Positions 1 to 13,500 of a stretch of DNA of 64,000 nucleotides are shown in pieces. Positions within the stretch are counted from its first letter, which is position 1; each line of letters begins with the position of its first letter. Source of the stretch: Bidens hawaiensis (Eukaryota > Streptophyta > Magnoliopsida > Asterales > Asteraceae); contig JAIQDT010005486.1 of the NCBI GenBank assembly GCA_021521415.1, forward strand, positions 1 to 64,000. The letters are read 5' to 3'. The notes under the pieces are model-generated. The model saw only the letters and a program-made list of their open reading frames with translations, made no database searches and was not told where the DNA came from. Position numbers and translations under genes: made by a program.

Positions 1-246
1 CTATTTTAACATGTTGCATGTTTAATCCGATGAAGTGCAAGGATAAGAAAACTAGATTCACTTTAGGTTTTATTTAAATGAATAATTGTTGTTTCATTTC
101 GATGCAATGATATTTGCCTTATTATTGAACAATTTGTGTAATTATGAAATTCTGGAATAAAAGTAAATATATTATCACTATTAATTGTGTTACGAGCTTA
201 TGAGTTATTTATACGTTGCACCCGAACATATTCCATTTAAAACCGG
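1..246. repeat. degraded LTR fragment (3' end)
   Basis: AT-rich sequence ending near 241-253 in AAACCGGGGTGTTATA, which resembles the terminal bases of plant Ty3/gypsy LTRs. No coding sequence or partner LTR is visible, because the window starts inside it. The assignment rests on the terminal motif alone and is weak. Confidence 0.3.
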
Positions 247-2370
247 GGTGTTATAGACGTAAATGGAAGCATTGTGGCATTCATCATTTTCGATTGTATT
301 CCTATTTGTATTTATATTTGTTTACCCGACCCGGTTTTGTAATTGGATCCATTTTATTCATAAAATAGAGTAATCATGTTTTATTATCTTGTTTTGATGT
401 TATAAAATCCAAATTATGCTTTGTCTCACTTAAATCTTGCTCGAAATCGCATTCTTGTATGTCTAGGGGCTGAAACTGTCAAAATACAAAAGTCTGGCAG
501 ACCACACCCACAGCGTAGCGCGATGGGCATGCCCCCATGTTAGGCGTGACGTTCTACCAACCTGTAGATCAACAGATTTTCGTTATTGATTTGTTTTCGA
601 TCGTTTAAGCGTCGAACTCGTGTTTCTTCCATCCAATTCAAGTAAGGTGTAAAACCCCGGCTTAAGCGCAAAAGCCTGAGTGTGACGTGTAAATTGCTCA
701 AAACACATGTGACATTATTAAGTGATAATATTATTATTAATTAATTTGAACATCAAGTAAACAAGTTTGTAAACAAAGAAATACATTTATTATAAAAAAA
801 TTAAACAACTTGTCCATTTATTAGTATAACCCAAGTACTAGTGTCTCCTCCATGCATCATCCTTTAATGACTGTCCCTGTAGCATACATACATACATACA
901 TACACACACACACAAGTCAACTAAACAAATAGTTGGTGAGTTCATATAAGTTTTGTTTATATATAATAATAAATCCATACAATTCCATGTGACATGTGTA
1001 ATAATCGCGCAAGTAGGGTTCTTTCCAGTTGATAATAACCAACGTACTCGGATAATGAGACCATTTTCCACTCATAACAAACTGATTCTGATTGCAAAGG
1101 GGGCATATCATCATACTTATTGAGGCTATCATGTGCAAGTAAAATATGAGCAAATAACAAGTAACACATAAGTCCATGATATGGATTGTAGTTTGTAAAT
1201 GAATAATTAAGCAATTGTTTTGGTAAGATATATATGCTACTCCCAAAGTGTGTAAATACATTAAAAAATGGGTGTGAAAACCTCACATTTAAAATTGAAG
1301 ATGAAATAAAAACAAATGCCGAAAGCGCGTTAAAAAAATCAAAGTGATCGAACCTCACGAACTATAATTAAAAATACAAAATCAAAAACTAACGGAATTA
1401 TACAAGTTAAATATTTTAGTTTTATAGATTATACATTATTTTAATATATATTTTATTATTCTATGGCATTTTATATTATAATATTATTTTTAAGCCTTAA
1501 CGTAATTTAACGTTTTATTATTCTTTTACTATTATTTAGTTAATAATTAATCACTAAAATGAGAATTTTATCATTTATGAAACATCGATTTTATCGGTAT
1601 GATATTTATCACGCATATAATTTTTTTAGCGTATAATAATATTAAAAAATAAAAAAATAATAATATACTATTAGTGGTTGTTGTGAAATGAATATGAAAA
1701 GTTAGTTTTTAAATGAAAAACGATAAAATTAATTTATAATTGATTTTAGTTAATTTAAAATAATTTTATTTAACTTATAATAATTTATTTGATTTATAAT
1801 ACTAAAGAAAAATGCTTTAAAATAAAAAAAAAACAGTAAAAAGGCCTGACCCGAGTCCTTCAGACCACACAGAAGAGATCTAACCAACTGGACCAGCTGC
1901 TTATTTGGAATTATAATATAAACATATTTATTTAAACAACTCATGTTCATCTTTATTCTTCAAACCCTAGATCTTTAATTCATTGAATCTGTTCCATGTA
2001 AGGTTAATCTTTGTTGGAAGATTTAATCTGCTAAAGAAAACGATTCTAATGCATATAAATATTACTTGGAAATGTAATGAATTGATGGTGAACGGAGTTT
2101 GGCCGGAATACGAACTTGAACGATTGAATAAGAGATTACAGAGGTATTTTAGATGGAATTGAAGGTAGTAGAAAGTTTAGATATTGTCTAGGGTCTTTTT
2201 TATAGCTTCAATTGGAGCGTATGAAGTTAATTGATCATAATTAGATTTTTAATTTTATTCCGGTTGGTTCTCATATTAAAATGCATATTAATGGTTGTTA
2301 TTACGAGTTCTTGATGTTGATTAGTAGTTGTCGTTATGGTCTAAGTGTTTTACGAGCTAATAATTGAGTT
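247..2370. other. AT-rich intergenic DNA, no gene recognised
   Basis: I see no convincing gene. A GC-richer patch at about 505-560 and a segment from 648 (TGTAAAACCCCGG) look like further LTR fragments. A CATA/CA microsatellite lies at 883-914. Open frames on the minus strand between 838 and 1358 are short, low-complexity and resemble no family I know. Confidence 0.5.
883..914. repeat. (CATA)n/(CA)n microsatellite
   Basis: The sequence changes from CATA repeats to pure CA repeats at about 903. It is a simple sequence repeat with no visible gene association. Confidence 0.9.
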
Positions 2371-3590
2371 TTAATGCGGGTTTTTAATGGGTTTGGAGGT
2401 CGCCGGAGTTCGTTTGTTTGCCAGATCGTGGATGGGGAGGGGGGGGGGGGTGGGTTTAATACAACATATTATAATTTAAATTTATTTACATATATGGCCC
2501 CTAATCTTTCAAGTTATATTAAAACAGAATTTAAAATAAAATTACAAATTCAGTCCCTTAGCTTTGAAATGTTACAATACTTGGATATTTTTCATATATA
2601 CCCATATAGTTTGCGAATTGTTTAAATTTAATAAACTTTAAACCCCGTAGTTCCGTTAATTGATCAAAATGCATAGAAAACGACCGAACGATAACCTTAA
2701 ATTATCGTGAATATTATATTAATGATGAATGATAAACAAGAATACATTGAAACGACAAAATGAGTCGGTTTAACGAATACAAATACAAATAAAAAATGAC
2801 GAATGCCACATAAGGCATGGCCCATAAGTATATTATCTATCACTAAATTATTTTTCACCTCAATTTGCCATAACTTAATTATAAAACTTTAATTTAAATT
2901 TAAAAGCAACCATCAAACTTTATTACATGAGATATCATTGGTTGAGCATTGTCACTCTCTAAAACTTATCCCTACACTCTTAGCCTATAAATACAAGTCT
3001 TCTAAGCCCATTCTCAAGTGCTCTTCCCCTCTAATCTCTCTCAAATCCGGATTTGCAAACTTAAACCCTTGTTCTTGACAGTTTGACTTTAGTCAAACTT
3101 TAGCAAGAACTTGCTTATAATCTTAATCGAGTGATTAGATGTTATAATTTCAACTTGTTTTTGTCTTATAAATATATTGGAATGATTTCCCTTCAACTAC
3201 ATTTGATTAAGGGTTTTCATCTTCCAAATTCTCATTCTCACATTATAAGGCTATTTTAATCAAATTTGGGATTTCTACCCGTTCAATCAAAACCTCAAAG
3301 CTTTTATAGTTTTTATTTTGTATGTTTTTCTAAGTTCATTTTTTATATTGTGGCCATGTTTGAACAGAATATGAATTTATATAAAGCCTTAGGCCGACTC
3401 CAGCCAAACACTCATTTAAACCCCGTTTTGGGTGTTAGTATTTGTTCATACTCGTTTACAAAGACACAAAAATACTTAGCTACTTGATATAAGGCTAAAT
3501 ATATATAAATCCCTTGTATATTTTAATTAATAGTTTATTAGTTTTTGTTTGGTTTTTATTAGAATTTATATATTACTAACATATTTGAAT
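2371..3590. other. intergenic DNA with a 12-G homopolymer
   Basis: No gene is recognised. A run of 12 G (2439-2450) is flanked by GGGG and GGG and could form a G-quadruplex. The rest is AT-rich and resembles decayed transposon sequence. Confidence 0.45.
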
Positions 3591-3599
3591 AATGTAGGT

Positions 3600-5090
3600 T
3601 CCGAGACTTGTTCATGGTTAAAAAGGGCGAAAAAAGAGCTAAAACAAGCCAAACCGGTGAACCGGAGCATCAGAATTGAACCAACGAACCGGACTGGTCA
3701 GCAATCCTAGCCCTCAGTGCCGCGCGACCGGGAGGCAAAACGCCGCCGCACGGCGCTCCAGGGACCCCCGTTTCTCGAATTTTCTTCGGTATTTATCAGT
3801 TTTGGGCCCAAGAAACCTATAAAAACACCCTTAACTTAATCCTGATCATACCCTGTGAACCAGAGCCGAATTGGAGTTTCCTAGAGCTTAGGATTGTAAT
3901 ATTTGGTGGGTTTGAAGGCAAGGAATCAGCCGGTGAAGTGCCAATCGATCAAGAACGAAGACTCTGGGTTTTATCGCCTTTAATCTTCCGTTCTTATTTA
4001 TTTTTGCCATGATTTCCTTTATTATCGTTTTGTTTGCTTTTATGATGTTAGACTAAACTTTATAGACTGCCTAGGCTTATGATGAACCTTTGTCGACACT
4101 TGATTTTGACTTGGGATTTATTTATCGTTATGGTTTTTATGAACTAGTTAAAAGGTTTAATTATATTAAATTGATGCATATGTGTGCTTACGGTTGTTTA
4201 ATTAAGTTTTATTATTCCATAGTTGCCTTGGTTATTGTTTGTCATTATGATAGGTTTCTATTAGGTCATCTACTTTGTGTTTTTGACTATTTTATGATTG
4301 ATTTCGCTATAAGATCATACGAATAATATTAGTTAATCAAATAAACCTAAGTGTGCTGCTAACCTAAATAGCTGTAAGGTGCTAGGTTATTGATAGGTCT
4401 TTGTTGATTAGGATTGCTAGATTTAGTTCTTCGTAAGGAGTCCGTCTAGGTTTGATTGATTAACTTTGTCTATCGAGTCAATTGAATATATTAGACTGCC
4501 TTTGATTTCCGCGCTGTAAGGTAGGATTTCGTATAAAGGAACTAGTTTGTAATTAATTAGGTGACCGTAAGGAAATTTGATTTTTAATACTGGTGTGCGT
4601 TAAAACTTATTAGAAATCCATAGGTGTCTCTTGAGAAGGGTCAGGGGTCCTGTTCGGGTTTTCTCTTAAGCGTCTATTTTACGATCCCAGTTCCATAACT
4701 AAATAGTCTCCCGGTTAATTGATAACTGAAACTTAGGGGGATTCTAGCCTAGGTGGTTGTTCATCATCATCTGAATTAAATCCAAGTTCTAAGTTTAGTC
4801 GTCTTTAATTTTCTTAATTAGTTTAAATTAGTTTAAAATTATTTTATTAGTAAAACCCCCTTAAACAAATAATAAATAAATAAGTTGTGTCTGTAGTTGA
4901 GTCTAATTAGCTAGTAAACGTAATTTAAAGAGTCCTGTGGGTTCGATATCTAGACTTACTTAGCTGTACTAGAGTCGATCGGTTCACTTTCCGGTTAGTA
5001 GTTTAGTTAAGTTTAAGAGTCTAGAATTTATTACTTAGTGTCTAGATTAGCGTTTATTTAGTTAATAAATTAATAACTACCTTTTGCACA
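3600..5090. repeat. probable Ty3/gypsy LTR or leader remnant
   Basis: A GC-rich patch (3715-3775) is followed by a TATA-like CCTATAAAAACA at 3816-3827. Downstream come the phrases CTGTGGGTTCGATATC near 4936 and CGGTTCACTTTCCGG near 4980, which are typical of plant gypsy LTR/leader regions. No pol domain is present and no matching second LTR was found, so it is a remnant. The superfamily is inferred from style, not homology. Confidence 0.35.
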
Positions 5091-5099
5091 TCACTACTA

Positions 5100-6757
5100 T
5101 TTTGTAGTTATTTTGCATGTTAAAGGCATATTGGCACTGAACTTGGTCTCATACCAAGCTTCGGATTAAATAAACCAAGTAACCCTCCTTAAACCGAATA
5201 TTCACTTAAAAACACGAGTTGATGTTTAAGGGCCGATTCTTGTATTTATTTTTTCAAGTTTCTCTTTTATTTTAGTTTCTTACTAGTTCTTATGTTTTGG
5301 ATATGTGGCAACCAACCTCGGTCTCATACCGAGTCACGGACAGGACCAAAACCGAACTTTCACTTAAATTGATGTTTAAACAAGCAAGCATGTATTTTAT
5401 CTTTGGTTATTGTTTTTGATGCTTATAATATTCCTAACACTTTTGGAATGTCGGAACTGAACTTAGGCTCATATTAAGTTTCGGGCCGACTAAACAGAGC
5501 ACTCGCTTGAACTCGAGATTTGGAGTTATAATTGCTAAAGCCCTCAAACTTGGTTAAGCTATTGAATTTTATGAGTTATCTCATAAATTTTTCATTAAGG
5601 TAAGTCGGGATTGAATTTGACATTCTATCGAGCTCCGAACTAGCTAGCCGATCACCCGGTTAAAACCCTTTTGACATTTACACTAAATTGTACTTAGTTA
5701 AGACATGTGTTTTCCAATTAGAAATTGATTTAGTCAAAGTTTATGTTTACGTTCACATACTGGATAAGTCGGAACTATACTCGATCTAATATCGGGTGTC
5801 GGACCGATAAAACCGAACAATCATTAAACGTTGCCATTTTATGTTTTCATTTACGGGATTGTACACACTTGCATCAAATCAGTTCCCCTATGTTAAACTC
5901 AACATAGGTTGAGTAACACCAGCAACAAACATCAAGAATCGATTTCTTTTAGTCTTATTCGTTCAATTCGATTATTTTAAATCCGTTAATTTCAAGATCT
6001 ATAACTTAAGATCCTGAGACGCTAAAACTCAAGCCTTGTTATTTAATTACTATTTTTGCATTATATTATCACTCCCAAATCAATGTATAAACCCAATCTC
6101 TTACAACCCAAGACTCACTTAAGGACCAACTCGTTTTTTTCATCACTCGCTTCATTTCCAAGTGAGTAATCACACTCCTCTTTTTACATTTTATAATTTT
6201 GGGGTTAGCATGTGTACATATTCAAGCTTACATGTTTTAAGACCTCAATACTAAATTCACAATTTAACAATTATATGTTTATATATATAATTGCTAGATC
6301 ACTTGTTTGTGCCTCATTTATGATTACATGCGCGAGTGTTTAATTATTGTTTTGGTTTATACTCCCCCTAACTATTATAGATTTTTGCCAAATAGAATAG
6401 GGCCTCATTTACAACCTCCTTATAATATGGTTGTTACCTATTAGAAAGGAGCCTAGGCTATTTACATTACATTTACAATGGTTGTTGCAATGTTATACTT
6501 ACACATATGAGTTGTGACTTTGCCTCATTATATAGATATATCAAAACTACTGTATTGCTCACCAGCATTCGTATTGATCAAAGTTATTTTTATGCATTGT
6601 GGTGTTGTTTAGATTATTGTATTTGATATTTTTGAACAATTTGTACTTGATGTTGAAATGAGTTATTAATTATTGTCACACAATAGTGTTATTGTGTTCA
6701 CGTCCAATCAAGCGTCTCGTCCTGACATGTTCCGCCGTCTTTTGGTAGGGTGTGACA
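5100..6757. repeat. decayed gypsy-type LTR with internal hairpin repeats
   Basis: This segment ends at GGTAGGGTGTGACA (6744-6757), the characteristic 3' end of Tekay/Del-like LTRs; the intact gypsy LTRs in this window end GGGTGTGACA. It carries a degenerate tandem array at 5128-5855 and a separate 8-bp hairpin, CCTATGTT / AACATAGG, at 5887-5908. No ORF is supported. The left boundary is not defined. Confidence 0.4.
5128..5855. repeat. five degenerate ~150-180 bp units each holding a small hairpin
   Basis: Units begin near 5128, 5305, 5452, 5604 and 5768. Most share the frame GGAACTGAAC, a short inverted repeat around a 5-base loop, then CGGxCCGA and AAACCGAAC. The hairpin arms change in a compensatory way: CTTGGT/ACCAAG in unit 1, CTCGGT/ACCGAG in unit 2, and CTCGAT/ATCGGG (with a G-T pair) in unit 5. 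Confidence 0.55.
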
Positions 6758-7404
6758 AGCATTACTTTGAGTACCATGATAGTTGGTCATGAAGCTGAGA
6801 AAACAGATGTAGTTCTACACAATAGTGATCTCGAAGCTAGCACAATTGTAGTCAAGAAGAAGAACTTTCAAGTCATGCGATAAAATCAAATCCAAGAATC
6901 AAGCTCAAATAGGTAGTAGCGTTACTATGTGTGAAAGATTTTTGGAGGAACAGTTGAAGTTGGTATTGATAGTGAGTGTAAACCTTGGTGCAATACCAAC
7001 TTGAAGGACCCGAATGGCTAACGCGAAAAGTATAAGGGTGGTACGAATAATCTCAAGAGACCGTTTGAATGAGATCAAAAGTTTAGGAACTAAGTTGATT
7101 AACTTGTTGGCTAAGTTATCTTTTCATTTAAATTAGAGGCGTAACTTAATTGTGTTTCCTAGTTTAAATTTCTTGTTGAGTAAGTTATTAATTGTCTATA
7201 AATAATGCCTAGAATCATTCTTGTATAATATTAATAAAAAGAGTCGCATAAGGTTATGCAATATCGTGTCCGGTTGGTGATTTACTTGATCGAGTAAGTT
7301 CAACATTATATAGGCTATATAATCTGGACATGTATAATCTAACAGTTGAATATATCAAAAGTATAAAAAAATCGTTTTATTGTTTTTTAAATACATGATG
7401 CTCA
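6758..7404. repeat. possible Copia LTR remnant
   Basis: The stretch contains a TATA-like CTATAAATA near 7197 and poly(A)-signal-like AATAAAAAG near 7230. That resembles a small Copia LTR plus some 3' internal sequence. No coding domain or second LTR is visible. Confidence 0.3.
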
Positions 7405-7456
7405 CACGCACGCGCGCGCGCGCACAGACACACACACATATATATACATATATATA
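7405..7456. repeat. CG/CA/TA compound microsatellite
   Basis: Alternating CG, then CA, then TA dinucleotides run directly into the left end of the following MITE. Alternating CG/CA tracts can adopt Z-DNA; that is general knowledge, not shown here. Confidence 0.85.
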
Positions 7457-7797
7457 GGGGAGAGATAATTTGAGAACCATGTTAAGTTTTAAAAACTTAA
7501 GAACTCAATTCTTGGCCACACATTTAATTAAATGGATTGGATTATGTGGTTGAGATTAAATTTGATTAAAAAGTCAAAGTATGAGAGAGTATAAAGATGT
7601 AAGTGATTACACTAATTTTTACGTCACGTTACACATGTGTAAAAAATCGACTCGACGTGTAAAAAATTCTGTAATTTTTTTACGTATATGTAACCTACAT
7701 ATATTACGCATGTGTAAAAAAAATTCAAAAAAAAAATTGTTACATTAAATTCTTTCGAGTTTTTAAAACTCAAGGTGGTTCTATTTGAAATCTCCCC
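7457..7797. mobile_element. 341-bp MITE, copy A
   Basis: A short element without coding capacity. It has imperfect terminal inverted repeats (GGGGAGA at the left, TCTCCCC at the right) and TA at both borders. Its internal sequence is repeated at 11231-11550, so this is a dispersed family. The TA target suggests a Tc1/mariner (Stowaway) type, which is inference. Confidence 0.7.
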
Positions 7798-9750
7798 TAC
7801 ACACACACACGAGAAGTGATCTTTCTACGAGAAATGTGAAAGTAATTCAAACTAATCAATTTTTTTTAATTAAGTACAAGGTATAATAGTAAAAGTTTTA
7901 ATTTTTTATTTGCTAATTATTAAATTTTGGAAGTTTCAATACTAATTTACTTTGTATTTTAAATTTTTTTTTATGTTTTAATTAAATTTAAAAACATTAA
8001 GATTCTTTTATTAATTTGTATAAGCATTTAAATCTCTTTTATTCTTTTTAATTTCTTTATTATTTAATTAATATAAAATCATAAAGATTGGTTATTTTTT
8101 TAAATTATGTTTTTAAATTGACATTGTTATTTAAAGTTATTGTTATTTAAAATTCATATTAATCAAAAACTTTTTCGAGCAAATCTCATTTTATATATAT
8201 ATATATATATTCTTATTTTTTCGTGTTAATTAATATCTAATAACCTATACCGACCATATTAATAGCTTACACATGTATTATATTAACCTATACACACCAT
8301 ACTTATAACCTACATTTTATTTGAATTAGTTATAGCCTACATTTTATTTGAATGTTGTTTGTTTTGGCAAAAGTTACAATGCTTTTGTTTTTTTTATGTA
8401 TTAACTTGTATTTGATATATAATTACATGTGTTTATCGTGATTTTAGCTTTAATGTTTGTTAACTTTCACATATATTCTTGTTCTTATACATATTGTGAC
8501 CAATACAAATTTTTCTAAACAGTGTATTTGTTACCTACACAAACAACATATAAAACTTTATATATTATAAATTTTCCTTCACGTAGAATAGATATGCCTA
8601 GACATTACAACACATATACATACATAACTAAAATTTTCCCTATACAGATTGATTATTACATACCCAAATTAACAATCTTTATAAGAAATTTAAAGAATAT
8701 ACCTATATAATCTTACACTCCACCTATACACAATTATCCTACATAAGTATGTGTATTTTTTATACATAAAATGCGATTTTTTATTGTTGTTTATGTAATT
8801 GAAAATATATTTATTTAAATAAGTGCAGGAAAATGTAGAATAAATTAACTAAGCTAATTAAGTTTATAAAAATTAATTAAGTTTACTAAGTTACATAACA
8901 CAAATAGTGACCATTGATTTTTTGTTGTGGGATAACTGTATTTACTACCCAATTGCTGATCTTTTTTTCAAGTTCCCTCACTTAAAATGATGATAACTTT
9001 TTTATAGGACATTATTTTAAATTCAAGTTTTGTTTTGAATATATATTTGAATAAATTTTAAATATTTAACTAGTTTAACTTAATTATTTGAAATAGTTAT
9101 TTTATAGGAGAAAGATTTATTTAATAGACTAGGGAAAGCGGAAAAAAATTTATGAAATTTATCGTAAGTAGACATGTGACAACCTAAGTTGCTTGTTTAT
9201 TATAATAAGAAGACTTCAATTTAACAATGCATTAAAATAAAGTAGAATTTGTTAATTAGAAGCAATAGCAAGCAACATTTGGAAAATTATCGAAAGTGTA
9301 ATTTTCTATTCCCATTTTGATGGGTAGTAAGATGGTTAGAGTGGAGATTAGAATGTTAAGGATTCAATCCCTATAATAAATGTAACGTTTAGCAGTATAA
9401 GAAAAAATTAAAAGTGTAACTTAATAAACAGAAATCCAGATTTAGTAAAGATGTTAAGATGGCTTAGGAAATTAAATGCCGTGATATATGCACCTACCAA
9501 CAAGCCATTCATGACGTTAATAAATAATAATGTTTATTTTATATCCCCTTTATATCTTAAAAACCTTTAAATAGAATGTATGGGCAACTACCCATTTATA
9601 TCTGAACAAATCCAACTCGAAAACAAAATAAATTTGAAATCGGTGGTAAAAGAATGACATCACCAGCTCCAACTACTTTCCACGTTTAGCTAAGTAGATA
9701 AACGATCAATAAAAAATAAATAAAATAAAAATTGTAATATACACACACAC
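7798..9750. other. very AT-rich intergenic DNA
   Basis: No gene is recognised over almost 2 kb. There is an AT dinucleotide tract near 8190-8210 and a short tandem duplication of a roughly 20-base phrase (CCTACATTTTATTTGAAT) at about 8307-8352. The 62-codon frame at 8522-8710 has biased low-complexity composition and no known domain. Confidence 0.5.
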
Positions 9751-9754
9751 GCAA

Positions 9755-10039
9755 AGGGGCATGGGTGGGTATGGTTCGGCCAAACACAGTCTATTTTCGG
9801 TTTTATATTTACGTTCATGCAAAACTAGTTATACTTTGAAACCGGTTCCGATTCTAGTCAGTAGCCGGCTATTGTTGGAACCGGATTTTTGAAGGGGTCT
9901 GGTAGCGTATAAGGGGTTGGAACCGGTTTCAAATTACACAATTACAACCTGATATATAATAGCAGGTAGGTTCGGGTATGGAAGCAATTTCTCAATGCCC
10001 GGTTCCAAGTGTTTTTTATCAGGTTTTTGCACACCTCTA
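9755..10039. mobile_element. hAT-like non-autonomous fragment
   Basis: The right end, GCACACCTCTA (10029-10039), is close to the reverse complement of the TIR of the large hAT element at 23786-62669. Inside are repeated AACCGGTT/GGAACCGG words, as in the subterminal regions of that element. The left end is decayed and no 8-bp target duplication could be confirmed. Probably a distant non-autonomous relative. Confidence 0.45.
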
Positions 10040-10540
10040 CTCATGGTATGTAAAGAGTAAAAATGGGTCATTAAGTAGAACTTGAGTACTTCAAGTTCCT
10101 TTTATACCGAAATGTTTTGGGCTTTTTGTAATCGAAGCTTAACAGTTAACACCATCTGTTAATGTGTTTTGGGCTTCTTGCTATGGAAGCAAATTGGGAC
10201 CCAGGCCCAAGTCAAACTCTTAGATTAATGGGCCATTTTGATACTCTAGCAACTCATTAGGCCTCCATTAACTTCAAATTACAAATGGCTTCTTCTGCAA
10301 TCAACCAGAACCAACAAAACCACGATATTAACCTCATCAGGTATTTAAAATTATTCCAAAAAACAAATATATTAAGATCATGAAACACCTTTAGTTTTCA
10401 GGTACACAACGAATAGGACCTTAAATTATTATAAAACATCTACAACAGACGCGTGTTCTTGTTTACAGACTCATTGAACCATAAGCATGGCGAGTTAAAC
10501 ATTAAAAAAAATATATCAAATCATACTTTAGAACTACATC
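10040..10540. other. 3' flank of PGK1
   Basis: Non-coding sequence immediately downstream of the PGK1 stop codon (the gene is on the minus strand). It presumably holds the 3' UTR and polyadenylation region. No second gene is seen. Confidence 0.5.
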
Positions 10541-13500
10541 TTACACAGAAACAGTTGCAACCGCTTCATCAAGAGCATCAACACCCGGGAGTATTTTGCC
10601 CTCCAGTAACTCCAAACTTGCACCACCACCGGTTGAGATGTGACTCATCACATCTGCCACTCCAACTTTCTCAACTGCAGCCACGGAATCACCGCCTCCA
10701 ATGATTGTGGTCACCCCCTTTCCACTAAGTTCAGCTAGCTTCTTTGCAACCGCCTGCAATTCACAACCAAATGCACAGTTTCAATGTTCGCTCGTTTAAT
10801 ATTTAAGAAAAGGAACAGGTTGGGGTTTGTTTATGTTCGCTAACAGTATAAACGAACGGTTCATGAATGAACATAGGTCAACAAACATAAAGAATGTAGA
10901 AAACAATGTGTTGGCCTAAAAAGTTACTAAAACTAGACTAAGTTGTAATCGGCCAAATATTTTAAATGAGTATATTATGGAATGTAAACTAACGAACTTA
11001 AACAAACAGAAACTAACGAACATAAATGAATTTAAATGAACGAATAAGACACAATCAATCAATCATACCCAGTATTTCCCACAAATAGCCTAAGCTATCA
11101 TAAGTAGGGTCTGGGGAGGGTGGGGTGGAGGCAAGGCTAACCTCTATCCCTAAAGATAGAGAGGTTGCTTCCGGCGAGACCCCAACTCGAAAGTATATAT
11201 ATGATATATATATATATATATAGCCATATAGGAGAGGGATCTTTTGAGAACCATGTTGAGTTTTAAGAACTTAAGAACTCCATTCTAGGCCGCACAATTA
11301 AATGAATTGGAATATGTGGTTGAGATTAAATCTGACAAAAAAGTCAAAGTAGGAGAGAGAATAAAGATGTAACTGATTACACTAACTTTTACGTCCTTTA
11401 CACATATGTAAAAAGTCAACTCGGTGCGTAAAAAATTCTGTAATTTTTTTACGTGTATGTAACCTACATATATTACACATGTGTAAAAAAATTTACACTG
11501 AGTTCTTTCGAGTTCTTAAAACTCAAAGGGGTTCTCATTTGAAATCTCCCATATATATATATATATATATAGGGTTTGGATCAAATACAAATAAAATTAA
11601 CGTGCTAAACGTGAGAATCAAGTAGAGTAACTATGTAATTACATCATAGAGTAATTACGTAATTACTCTATGGTGTAATTACATAATTACTCTACTTGTA
11701 TATATAATTACTCTACTTGATTCTCATGTTTAGCACGTTAATTTCATTTGTACGTTAACCCTCCCCTATATATATATATTCAACTACAGCACTATGATAG
11801 CTGCGTGATAAAAACTATGTTCATATCCTTTTGTTTATTAAATAAACGAACCTCCCGTCAAATAATTCACAAACTTTCCACTCAATGCTTGGTTCATTTA
11901 CAGGCCTGCCTGGTTATTCTTATTTAAAAAAAAAAACATTTTTTAAAATTCTTTTTTAACATCAAATATAGCTAAGAGAGTCATCAGAGCAAACAGCCAT
12001 AAGAAGGTAAATAATAGTGAAAGTTGCAAACTACTGCTAACATACAGAGAGTTGAATAAGATAAGCGTTACCTCAGTACCAACAGCAAATTTGTCAAATT
12101 CAAACACACCCATTGGTCCATTCCAAATAACCGTTTTGGTGGTCTCCAAAGCGTCGTTAAATGTCTTAACTGAATCTGGACCAATATCTAATCCCATCCA
12201 CCCGTCTGGAATAGCAGTCGAAGGTACAATCTACATAATACATTACTTCTTGGTTTATGTTCTAAACAAAATAACCAAAAACTTATACATTCAGGTAAAT
12301 AAGATAAAACAAGCAGCTAACCTTGCTGTTTGCATCGGGTGCAAACTTATCAGCAACCACCACATCAGTTGGTAATAATAATGATACACCTTTAGCTTTC
12401 GCCTTTGCAAGAAGTGTGGTTGCAAGATCAAGTTTGTCTTCTTCCACCAATGAAGATCCAACTGATAACCCTTGTGCCTTGTAAAAAGTGAAGATCATAC
12501 CACCACCCAAAAGCAACATGTCACACTTTTCTAACAAGGATTCAATAACTCCAATCTTGGACGACACCTTTGAACCGCCAACAATAGCAGCAAATGGCCT
12601 TTTCGGGTTTGAAACCGCCCCATCAAGGTAATCCAATTCCTACATCAAACGCAAACAAGTTGTATGTAATTAATAGTCAAAACTCAAAATGGTTATTAGG
12701 TTTGAGTAAAGATGAGTTATTATCAACTTAGGAAACCTTTTGCAAAAGGAAACCAGCAACGGATGGTTTCAAAAACTTTGTGACTCCCTCAGTGGATGCA
12801 TGGGCTCTATGTGCGGTTCCAAAAGCATCATTGACATAAAGATCTGCTAGTGATGCAAGTTTCTCTGCAAAGGACGGTTCGTTCTTTTCTTCCTCTTTGT
12901 AAAACCGAACATTTTCAAGGAGAAGAACACCGCCTTCTGGAAGTGAAGCCACTAGCTTCTCAACCTCGGGTCCAATACAGTCGGGCGCAATCACAACCTG
13001 TTTATAAGTAATATTTTTAATAGCTCAGTTAACTCTAAAACAACTATCCAATGCTTTATAGATATTATGTAATGGCGACTTGGAATGGTTTACATAGCAA
13101 AATAAATGAACCAATTTTTTTAAATTTTACATTTTAAGCAAGAGGGTTCATTTAGACGTACCTCAACACCGATGAGCTCGGTTAGTCTGGGAACGAGAGG
13201 AGCCAAGCTGTACTTGGGAGTGACACCTTTTGGTCTACCCTGGAATTAAAAAAAGAAAAAGTAAAATATGAGAAAATAGGCAAATAAAAAAAAACCTCAT
13301 CCGCATTCTTTGCAAGCAGAGACATAATCAGATATAATACAGACGCTTAAAACCAGATACGCTCAAAGGAAACTAGTTTCTTTAATGAGTTAATGACAAT
13401 AACTAACAATAAACAAGCCTAGAATAAAAACTCAGACACCAGATACACATTAAGACCATTTGTCCTCATTACTATTTACTTCAACGAGTTACTTGTAATT

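Noticed and set aside
2439..2450. 12-G homopolymer as a possible functional quadruplex
   Set aside because: Isolated in decayed intergenic sequence with no gene nearby; homopolymers are also prone to assembly error.
4090..4326. 78-codon plus-strand frame
   Set aside because: Aromatic-rich, AT-driven composition within a probable LTR/leader remnant; no known domain.
9331..9375. tRNA-like A-box and B-box words (TGGTTAGAGTGG, GGATTCAATCC)
   Set aside because: The boxes are too close together and no cloverleaf can be drawn; at most a decayed SINE promoter.
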